NCBI GenBank assembly: GCA_001566295.1 | Contig: KQ964249.1 | Coordinates: 1 to 64,000, forward strand | Origin: Microdochium bolleyi | Taxonomy: Eukaryota > Ascomycota > Sordariomycetes > Xylariales > Microdochiaceae | Direction: 5' to 3' | DNA length: 64,000 bases | In this document: one piece after another, positions 51,470 through 61,719 of the stretch | Layout of the letters: every line of letters starts with the position of its first letter | Numbering within the stretch: position 1 is the stretch's first letter | Made by a program: the position numbers and the translations under genes | Notes under the pieces: model-generated | What the model was told of the DNA's origin: nothing | What the model saw: the letters and a program-made list of their open reading frames with translations, nothing else | The model's database searches: none

Positions 51470-53189
51470 CGAAGCTGACTGGCGACATACTACTCGGAAA
51501 ACGCCGTGCTGGGCCCTTGGTGTATGGTACTCCCAACTGAGACGGAAGATGTTTCCCGGGCCGCCTCTATCATCTAGAATCGGTGCCTTTATCATACGTA
51601 GCTGCTCAAATTTAGCCTCCGAAGGCTTTAACGGGGTCTCAAACGGCATCACTATCGACTTCGGTAGGTTCCAGAGCACCTAGCTCATGTCTCTCTTCGT
51701 GTCAACTCTATCATCTCGCTCATATTTGTAGGTCACCTCAATGCCACCCCGTACATTGCCGCCAGCGACATCGCCAGCGTCCAGCCAGGCTCCGACTGGG
51801 GCGGCGTGTACGAGAGCCTCGACCCTTTTGGCGTCACTGCCGTGGGCGGGCGGGCCCGCCCATGTGGTCGGCGTTGGCGGCTTCACCAGCGGTGGTGGTA
51901 ACTCCTCTCACTCCGCAAAGTACGGCTGAGGTGCCGACACCGACCGCAAACTTAAGATGGTGCTCTCCAACGGCACTATCGTCAACGCCAACAAGAATGA
52001 AACCCCAGACTGATTCGGGGCGCAGGAAGGCAGCTCTGGCAACTTTGGGTCCATCACGCGGTTGGACTTGGGTATGTTTGGAGCCTTAAGGTCTTGCGAT
52101 TACTCTGCTTCGCACCGGCAACGATTCAGCTAACCGCTTTTTCCGGAGATGGTCGACACAAACCAGCTATGGGCTGGCATCATCTTCTACGACCAGCCAG
52201 AAGTCGAGGCCTAGTGGCAGGCATATCTAGACATTGTGGACAACATGGGCAATGTAAGTCCAAGTCTGAGCGTAATCGACCATTATCTGCATGGGAAGTC
52301 GCACAGGCACGAGCCAACTAACAACTCTGATAACAGCAAGAAGCTGGGAGCGAGGCCCTGACAGCCATGCTCGCCAACCATCACTCCATCAGCCATACTG
52401 CTTCGATCTCCAACAGCCGCGGGGTTATCGCGCCCGAGTCTCTGTCGTCATTTCTCGCCTTACCCGACCTTTTTGACAACACTGTTCGCGATATCATGGC
52501 CAAGGTTGTGCCCATTTTCACGGGTCCGACTCCTCTCGCTCTGTAGTGAGTGTCTAGTTCCCGACACAGCTGCCCCCGAACATCTCTCGTGCCTCAATTC
52601 TCCGCTTCTTTCAACACGAGCAACAAACCACTGACACAAAGGTCCCCGTGCAGCTCCAGGTGGCTCGTGGAGATGTACGCAAGCAAAATTCCCGTCCTGC
52701 GCCACATTGACGCCGCAGCTCGCCCTCTACACGTCTAGGATCCGCGCTGCAGCCCCGTCCTCGGTGTTCCAGATCCTCATCGAGCTGCAGCCCGTCACAG
52801 CCGCCATGGTCGTGCAATCCACGTCCAATGACAAGGGCGGGAACATTTTCGGTCGGGACCGCGTCGTCGCGGACGGCCCGGCAGTCATGTTCCTCCTCGC
52901 GCTAGCTGTCGATACCAAGGAGAATCGGGCCATCGTCCTCCCGCTCGTGCATAAGTCCAAGAAGACACTCAACGACATCATGACCGATGAGGGGCACAAC
53001 CGCGCCCGGGAATACGCACCATACGCGTGGAAAGACCAGGATCCGCTGTCGCACTACGGGGAGGACAACGTCAAGCTCATGCAGGACTTATCTCGGCTCG
53101 ATCCGGATGGCGTGTTCCAGAGGCTACACATCTCCGGATTCAAGATCACCTCTGCTGCCACTGCTGCCACTACTGCCACCAAATTTTAG
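51470..53189 (+). pseudogene. Decayed FAD-linked oxidoreductase gene (berberine-bridge type)
   Basis: Fragments run left to right in order. YYSENAVLGPWCMVLPTETE (about 51490) ends at a stop. After a frameshift come IIRS and GFNGVSNGITIDFGRF. After a probable intron: NATPYIAASDIASVQPGSDW, then a frameshift inside a G-rich run near 51845, then VVGVGGFTSGGGNS and LSNGTIVNAN, with Trp-to-TAG stops. NQLWAGIIFYDQPEVEA (about 52155), another stop, and finally a clean C-terminal segment from about 52710 with DQDPLSHYGEDN and DGVFQRLHISGF, ending at 53189. Intact relatives are secreted or vacuolar flavin oxidases of secondary metabolism. The last segment is still open for 160 codons and could mislead gene finders. 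Confidence 0.82.
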
Positions 53190-56187
53190 AAAATGGCAAG
53201 CTCCATAATCAGTGGTCCGTGTTTCTGTCCTGATTATCCAGCTCGACAACCAAGAGAAGAGGGAAGTGTCTGGATATACCACGCTTGTTGGTTAGGTACC
53301 TCTGACTTCCTCGACAGATTCGATTCTTCTGATAGACTGCTTCAACCGTAGAACAGGTCTCTGCGTGATTGCGACAATCTTTCCTTCCGATTCAGTAAAC
53401 CGAGTGTATTGGATTGTCTGGAATCTGACTTGTGCTGAGATGCAAGCTTAGCTTAACAAAGATATGATCATTATGTGCTCCACAGGAATCCGCGCTTTCC
53501 GGCTGTGGTTCTTGTAAATATCCATTGCCACAACTTCCGGCGATGTTTCAATGTTTCCTGTCGATCCTGCGGCACTCTGATCCTCAATACTCTTTGTAGC
53601 CTGTCAAGATGTTGTGCTCTGTCAAGTCTTCGCAAGGAAGTTCATGCCAGGCAATGTGCTCTGAATTTTCAGCTTCCTCTTGTCTGGCTGCTGCTCTATT
53701 CGCGAGAGAACACAAGGCACCATCTAAGCTCTGCCGGGCCACGTGCATGGGAGTCATAGTAGACGATCCCGAAGTTTCTGAACTGCGCCTATCGACTAAA
53801 CTCGTGCTTGAGGTGCAAAGCAGCCATGGAGAAATCAGCGAATCGGACGGAGTTTCTGCTTGCTACTTTGTTTTGTGTGGTCTCCCTCGCGAAGCCCTCG
53901 CGCCAAGGGGCTGTACACCTGTCCAGTCATAGAGTCATAGGTGTAAAATCTCATCTGTTTTCGGGCCCTCGTAGAACAGTCGACGGCTCGCTTATCCGCA
54001 GTGTCAGAACGGACGACTGTGCTGAACTTTCCCCAGTGAATGCTAATCGAGTGTTTGGGGGAGCACGCCTCTTGATGACTGTCTTTGATCATTGCAAAGC
54101 ATTAGCCGCAAAAATACGTATAGCCTAATGTACACATGTGTGGGTGCAAAAGCGGTCCCTTGGACCCTGGAATACGGTCTCCAGCATGGTGCGGGCAAGC
54201 CAGAGGGAACTGGCTGTGTCCGTCCCTTCTCTGCGGCAGAGCGAGGGCACCGGTTCCCGTCCTCGGACGGCAAGAAGTCACATGCCAGGCGCAGGGAGGT
54301 GTGAGTGCGTGCGCGCAGGTGTGTGCGGGTCGGAGGGGTTGCCAATGCGTTGGGCGGCGTGCGGGCGGACGGACGGAGGGCGTCGGGAGAGGCAGCTCGG
54401 CAGGCCGTCGGTTGGAACCGGCGTGGAGCCCGACGGACGACCGCCGGCCGGCCAGCGCGGCGCAGCGCAGGCACCTGTTGAGGTGCCCAGTGCACTGTGG
54501 GTTCGGCCAGGCGCGCTCGGCTGTGGCGGCAAAGCGGGTGAGCGGCGTCGAAGGCAGAATGGCACGAACTTTGGGAAGGAGGCGGCCGCCGGAGATCAGC
54601 AGGGGCACGGCCCCGGCTGGGGGCTCGAACTGGAGCGCGGCTCTCCCTCGTGGCCTGCACGCACCGTTTCGAACGACTCGTCTCGTCACGAGCAAAGCCC
54701 AGACCGCGACAGCCGTCGCCATGGAGCTTTCTTTCTCAACTCTCCAGGCAGCCCCTACGTCCTCGTCATGACGAAATGCAGGGCCGGATACGGGTCCCCT
54801 TGCAAAACGGCCTGCAGAGTGGATGGCGCTAAGGGAGAACCACAAACAACAAAATCCAATCCCACGATGCCAGAGGCCCTGCAACAGCAAGAAACCCACA
54901 ACGGAGCCCCTCTGCCCCTCCGCGACACAGAGTGGGACAAGGACCACCTTCTCGAGAGCCTGTGACGCCGGTGGCTTGCACTGGCTATTGAGGAACTCGA
55001 CTTTGGCATCTTCTCGGGCCTCGGCGTGTCTTCTTGCCCAGGTCAGTTGGAACCACGCATCGTGGAAAAAGGCCAAGGGGGGCTCGAGTCAGTCTGTCCC
55101 CTTGAGAACAAGAACCACGTCGTCATCACGGGCAATACTCCCGGAGATGGCAACATCAGCGACAAGGAAAACCAGGCAGGGGCGCCAGATCGGATTCTTC
55201 GCCATCGACCAAACCCCCATGCACACGCAAACCTTGGAGTAGCCCCGCCCCTGGCATCAATATTACCACAACTGATGTTGCTCCATACTTACAGGTACCG
55301 TATTGCTGAAACCTTGTGTCAAGCAGGCAAGTCAAGGCAGGTAGAGGCGCCTCCAGTGCTCACTAATTTCCTGCGAGCCCTAGAACCAGAGGGGGAAAAA
55401 AAAAAAAAGAGACCCCTGCAGCTTGAGAGACAAAACAACCGGGCAAAGCCGCTGTTGGCATGCCATGCCGGTTGACCAAACCATCCAACCACGGCAAGAA
55501 CCCCAGCGGAATATCCCAGAGCTAGCTGGACTGTAAGTGGCTCGAAGGATTCCGAAGAGGGAGGGATGGTCCCTGGTTTATCATGATATGCACGCGCTCC
55601 TGAACCGTGCACGCCGCCGGTTGTTGCATCTTCTCTTGTCGTGTCTGTCAAGGTGCTGCTCCCTGGTGGATCCAGCGCCAGGTTGGCTCGTTTAGTGGAA
55701 ACATCCAAGGAATAAGTGGTCTGCTCTCATCCAGCGGTGGAGTCCTGCAAGGAATGCACAGAGTGGATGCGGCTTCTCGTGTCCTTGCGTGGCATTGCGC
55801 TGTTGTCTTTCCCAGTGCCCCTCTTTTATCCATTTTTTCCCAATCGGCGCTGGCCAGCCCAGGCCAGGCGTGCTTCGGACGTCCTGGCCGAGAAACTTTC
55901 CGAGCGTAGAGGGCGAGGGCGAGAGAATGCCACAAGTAAAGACATGATCACGAGCGAGCAGGCGCGAACGTCGAAATGGAAATTCCGCAGAAACAATGGG
56001 TTTCCAATTGTGTGTAAACTGTAGTGGTATCTTGCAACTAAATCAAAAGCGGAAATACAAATCGTCAAGATAGGAGCCTGCCGTGGCCCATGATGTGTTC
56101 GCGGTCGGCGCCACAGGACGTTGCGCGCACGCGAAAAACTTTTCCTTCCCACGAGAACCAGACAGCGAGTGTGACGTGCACGACTTT
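53190..56187. other. 3-kb gene-poor region with a GC-rich block
   Basis: No recognisable gene. 54140-54740 is very GC-rich and stays open in several frames on both strands, the usual sign of composition rather than coding; none shows a domain. An A12-13 run lies near 55395-55407. The right end is the 3' region of the amino-acid permease gene. Confidence 0.45.
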
Positions 56188-57957
56188 CTAAGCCTCCGAG
56201 TGCGTCTTCTTGCTCTTCTTGATGCCAATCAGCTCGCCCATCTCCTGCCAGAAGCCGCTTGGCGGCTCGGTCAGGGCGGCCTCATACGCCTCCACCGCGG
56301 GGCGCTCCCACACGAGATCAGCCTCGCGGGGGGACACAAACTTGGTGCGGTGGATCAACTTCCAGCCACAAAACAGGATGATGGCCAGGAACAACATGGT
56401 GTAGTAAGTGAAGAAGGACTGCAGGTCCCACGTCGCGACTGAGCCGTAGCCAATGAAGAGCAGGATCAAAGACTCGACAACGACACCAATGTAGCCGCAG
56501 TAAGGCTGGAACCAGCCCGTGTACGGGAAGCTCTGGCGGTCGACGCCCTGGACCTGCGTGGCGCGGTAGAAGCAGCAGTAGGTGACGCTAATGACGAGGA
56601 AGTTGATGATGCCGCCACCGGTGATGAGGCCGAGCAGAATATCGAGAACTTTGTTCGAGTCGTCACTGAGCTGGAGGAAGGACAGCAGAGGGAACAGCAT
56701 GACGACGCAGAAGCACCAGATAGGCACACCGTTCTTGGTGCAGTACGAGAGGAACCGCGGGGCGCGGCCGTCGACGGAGAGACCATACAGAGAGCGAGTG
56801 GCGGCGTATGTGTAGGTGTTGCCAGCAGAGAAGATACTCGTGAGCATGAGGGCGTTGGTGACGTCGGGCAGGATCTTGATGCCGAGGTTGCTCATGGCAA
56901 TGACGTACGGCGAGCCGGCGGCGGTGCCTCCGTTGCCCTTGAGCGCAGGGTCCGTGTAGGGGACGACGATGCCAACGCAGATGGCGCTCATGACGAAGAA
57001 GAGACCGAAGCGGAAGTAGACGGTCTTGTAGGCAGTCTTGATGTAGATGGTGGGGCGCTTGGCCTCGGCGGCAACCATGGCAATGTATTCGGGACCGACG
57101 ACGGCGAAGGCGGCGGACCAAACGGCAGTCAGGAGACCCTCGAAGCGGGCGAGATCGCCAGTGGCACCGTTGGCAGTGTACTGGGCAAAGGCGCCCGGGT
57201 TCTGCCAGTGACGGAAGCCATAGGCGTCGTGCTGGGGGTTGCCGCCGGCCATGGTGACCAGGGTAAAACCGAAGAGCATGAAGAGGAGGATGACCTTGCC
57301 GCCGGAGAGCCAAAACTCGGCCTCACCGTAGACGCGGACAGCCAGGACATTGAGACCACTGCAGGAAGCGTAGCATGTTAGCATTAGGAGATCCAGGGGC
57401 CAGTGCTGCTAGGCAGTTTGTACGTACGCATAGAGGAGAATGCAGACACAGATGACGGCCGCTGACGGGATGTCGTCACGCCAGAAGGAGAGAACGACGT
57501 TGAGAGCAGTAATCTCGAAGGGAATGAGCAGCGCCTCGTAGAGGAAGAAGTTCCAGCCGGCCATGAAGCCAAAGGCATCGTCCACCCACTTGCCGGCCAT
57601 GCGAATGAAGCCACCCGAGACAGGCTGAAGAACACCCATCTCAGCCATGCAGTTGTTGATGCCGGCCATGACGAGCGAGTAGCCGACGTAGGCGATCAGC
57701 AGCGAGGCGGGACCACCGCCGACGAGACCGGAGCGGATGGAGACGAAGAGCGCGGTGCCGATGGAGCCACCAATGGCGATGAGCTGGATCTGGCGGTTGT
57801 CGAGACGGCGGTGCAGCTGGCCGGTGTGGGTAGTGATGTCGCCCGGGTCGGCATCGCTGGTGCGGCGCTGAGGCACAGAGCCATCATAGACAGGAGGACC
57901 GTCGACGCCGGCCTGGCTGCCGTTGGGGCTGGACTCGTACTTCTCCTTCTTCTCCAT
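56188..57957 (-). CDS. Amino-acid permease (yeast-type AAP family)
   Basis: Two exons (57957-57428, 57358-56188) with a 69-bp intron join in frame to 566 residues. The ATG at 57957 (MEKKEKYES) is preferred over an upstream in-frame extension. The cytosolic N-terminus leads to the family signature LDNRQIQLIAIGGSIGTALFV in helix 1 and a GGFIRMAGKWVDDAFGFMAGW segment (read as two parts). About twelve helices follow. VGPEYIAMVAAEAKRP is the conserved E-containing loop of helix 6. The tail ends KKSKKTHSEA. It imports amino acids with protons at the plasma membrane; substrate range is unknown. The upstream 250 bp carry a GGA/GAG-rich purine stretch typical of a fungal 5' leader. Confidence 0.92.
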
Positions 57958-60900
57958 GGTTGCGGTCGGAGGGGTGGAGGCCGAGGGAGTGCGAGGGAGA
58001 CACAAGGATGCCAATTGTCCTGGTTAGAGGGGAGGAGGACGAAGGCGAAGGAGGAGGAGGAGGAGGGGTGAGGCCAAGGTCTGAGGCGGGAAAAGACGAG
58101 GGAGGAGAGGGAAGGAATGCGAGCGAGAGCCGCGGGGAGACAGAGTTTATGAAGTGAGGAGGATCGGGACGGACTGGCATGGTGGAGGATGCACCAGGCC
58201 GAGCAGCTCTGCGCAACCTCGAGAGTGCTCAGTCACAGTCAGTGTCTGACCATGCTGGGCTGGACCAGACAAGTGCGGGATGAGGGCCGGCCAGGATTGC
58301 AGGTGGACTTGGAGTTTGGGGCTGGGGTTGACGGGCCCACACGGCTCGAGGTTGCGCAGCGGTACCACGGCGCCCGCAGCCCGCCGGAGCGAGTACCTGG
58401 GCGGTACCCACCCGGCGGCGCGCGATAGCTGCACCTGGCGGACGCCGGCGGGCGCGCCAAGCTGGCAGGCCTGGCAGGCGCAGCCAATGGGCAGGCATGC
58501 TTTGGAGCTAGTCAATGGGGACTGCGTGCAGCATGGGGGGCCACCCGCCCGTCGTCCTACAGTGACGTCAAGGCGAAGCGTGCATGCAGGCAGGCAGGCA
58601 CTCGGGCCCCCAACCAAGGGGCGTCTGCAGCGCATCGCACCGCACCGCACAGCTCGCCTCTGAGCTGAGCAGCTGGTCGCGTGAGGCTTGCCGCGTCGGC
58701 GTTCTAGATCCCAGCACGGCAACCACCAAGGCGACGGCCTGCGATCAGACTGTCTCAGCAACGTCCCTCAGGCAAATGGGAAGCAACCAGGGGGCAATCA
58801 AGCACACACCAGGCCTCGCCGTCCCCGAACCGCCGCCACCCGCCGTCCACGGCACTGGGCCCAGCTCGGCCTCACCCACCACACGCTATGGTCCTCATGG
58901 TGTACCGCAGCTTCCATTCTCCCAGTGTTCGAGACCGGCCGGACCCTGAGTTGCTATTGCTCAATCGTTTCGCCTGCAACACCTCAGTTTCCTCGTCCGA
59001 GGACTGGCTGCCCACAGCCCCCAGATCGACACCTCATCTCCGTCTCCAGTCTCCAGTCTTTGTTCTCCAGTCTCCAGACTCCATCCTTCAGTCGCCCAGC
59101 GGTTTGATGACATCCTCCATGCCGCGCACAGCCGGGGCCCTGGCTCGCCTGGCTCCATGCCGACCCAACCCCGGGCGCGTCGGGCTTGGCGTGGAGCACC
59201 CTCGCCATGTCCTGACAAGATTGTGAAAAGGTGCAACGCTACGGAGTGCCGTACCAAGTACCCGATGCGGATAACCACAGAGCACTGGAATCATAGATTG
59301 CCATCTGAAGTGTGGCTTGCGGCTCAGACGATTCCCCGCGTCGCACGTGATCGGCGCCGGAGACTTGCGCTCCGTCAGCATGCATGCCGCCAGCCATGCG
59401 AGGCCATGCGACGACGACGACGACGACGACTACGACGAAGAGGCCCTTGGAGACGCTGGCTCCTGACTCGCCTCGACCCGCTCCGCTTCCGTCGCAGCTT
59501 AGGTCTAACGTCACCACACTCCCCATTCGCCAGATCGACCGCCAGGCACTCAGGCCATCCGAGCACACGCCCGGCGCGCTTCACGCGGCTCCCGCTCAGC
59601 GCCAGCGCGTCAGAGCTGGACTCAATTGGCAACAAGGACGGTACTCTGTTCCTTTGGTTGGCGAGAATCTGCGCTGCTCGCTGGGTCAAGGTCTGGCCAG
59701 CCATAAAATCAGTCTAGTGACACTGAGATTGCGGTACAGATAGAGTCAACCCCTATGCTGGCGCAGATGCGCAAGGTTTGGCGCTACCGAAGCATCAGCC
59801 CATGGGAAAGCTGATGGTTGCCCAGGTGCCCAACCACGACGTCGCAGACAGCTGCACTTTCCGATCACGCATCGAGCATGTATGTGGCTGTCCCTTGCTC
59901 AGTCTCCCCCGCACGCCAGGCCTTCCCCCGCCCCCCGGGCTCCCGCTGGCCTCGCTCGCTGCCGCCTGCTCCAATTTGGCTCACCGAGCGATGCAAACTC
60001 GCCGTCTGTCATTCGTCGGCTCGTTATCAGGGCTGTTGCTTCTCCAAGTCCGTGTTAGGTCCCCTGGCTTGCACGTGACCGGACCTCAACTGTTCGAATT
60101 TATGAAACGGGGCTCCGTACTCCGGCGCCGACGCCCGGCCTGTTGCCGCCTCGATACCGGATCCCGTTATCGGAACAGCCAGATAACTGGCTCGGCCCTT
60201 CTCATACCGCCTGGGCCAGCTTATCGGCGCCGCATGCGAGATATCGCCAATCTACACCTCGCCCCTTAAACTCGCCGAGAGTTCTCCGTCCAGTGTTGCA
60301 GCACAAGCTTATCTTCAAAGGCTCCTTCGGGCCCCTCCCATGCATATCGACCCTGCATTTGCGGCTGATAGGTGGCCTGGACCCTTCACCGAGGCTGACC
60401 CCAACAGGTTCGTAAGTTTGTTGACCGAGCGTGTGCTCCTGGCGACACGGCAACGTGATAATGATGGGCAGAGACGGCCGGAACACGGTCAATGATGTGG
60501 TTGGGCCGCCGTGAGGAAGTCCACCAAGCCATGCGAAAAAGAAGAAAAAAACTTGCCCTGGACAATGGCTGCCAGCTCCCTGGTTCCATTGTAAGAGTCC
60601 AGACCGCATGGGGCTTGCTCGTGTGACGACACGTGCTGCCGTGCACCTTATTTCCCCGGATCTTGGCGGCAGCGCTCGCACAAGCGTGCTAGGCTAGCCC
60701 TGGTCGTCAACCGAACGACACTCTATTCGGTAGATGGGCTGGCTGGCTTGCTGCCCACGTGCTGGCGTGAGGAGAACGACAGCTCGAGGCGTGGCCCACG
60801 CCCCAGGGGTGGGACTGTGCTGAGAGTGCTGCTTCCTGTTATGCACGATGGCTCCTGGTAGCGGTCACACCTGTCGTCCTCGTGGGCGACAGGCATTCGT

Positions 60901-61719
60901 GATCATCTGCAAAATGTCCCCAAAACAGTTTCCAAGCAGTGCTCCCTGTCGCTTGTATGATCATTGTCGATCACGGGTGCAGTTCCCGTGTAAGCTCTCA
61001 GACCAGTTGTACTCGACACTCAACCGTTCATCGGCACAGCCATGATATGTTTTCCCCGTAGCTGGCAAAAGAAACTGCTATGGAGCCAGCCTTGCTATGG
61101 GATGGTTGTCGATCTAGGATAGCCTCAAGGTCTCTTGTATCTTGCCTCTTCTCGTTCCAGTAAACCTCGCTCCTCGAATCTACGAGCTGGGGATTCCCGT
61201 GCCCGAGTCGTCAAGGGGAAAAGAGACATCAGGACGAGCTGCAAAACCGACCGTGTTCTGATACAAATGGACGAGTCACTGCTGAAATTGTTGTCAGATG
61301 GCATTCAGAGCACTGGCCACGAGTCTCGTCCTCATGTGGGCCCAAGTCGCTCAAGGTGCAGTGACCGCACATGTGATTATGACAGACCAAGCTCTTCGGT
61401 GACGTTTTCTGCTTTGGTCCATGGATTTGTTCATCCTTCCTCCGCGATTCTCTCTCGTTTCGACTTTAAAGTCGGAAATCCAGCACGTTCTGGCAACAGT
61501 AATCTTGGGACGAGCTGGCGCATTGTCGTAAAGCAACCAAGCAACAACAAAAGTCGCCCTCATAAAGCAGTCTTTGAGTATCTTGTAAAATCATCTCGCA
61601 TTGGGCAGTTTTCTTTGCCTGTCATTTCGTGCTGCATGCTCAAAGCCATTGCTACCTGTATGTCTAATCCGGGTGACCAGATGAACGCCAGAAAACATCC
61701 TTGATCCTGAATACAAGGT
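57958..61719. other. 3.8-kb intergenic region, no gene recognised
   Basis: The first part is the permease promoter/5' leader, with a GAGGAGGAGG-type run near 58045-58065. A short (GAC)n microsatellite is at about 59410-59437. The rest has many overlapping frames on both strands, all with the biased composition of non-coding GC-rich DNA and none with a domain. No tRNA or other RNA was identified. Confidence 0.45.
59410..59437 (+). repeat. Short (GAC)n microsatellite
   Basis: About seven GAC/CGA triplets with one interruption (CTACGACG) in non-coding DNA. Confidence 0.7.

Noticed and set aside
54102..55076. 324-codon minus-strand and 275-codon plus-strand frames
   Set aside because: Several overlapping frames are open at once in a GC-rich block, and none shows conserved motifs.
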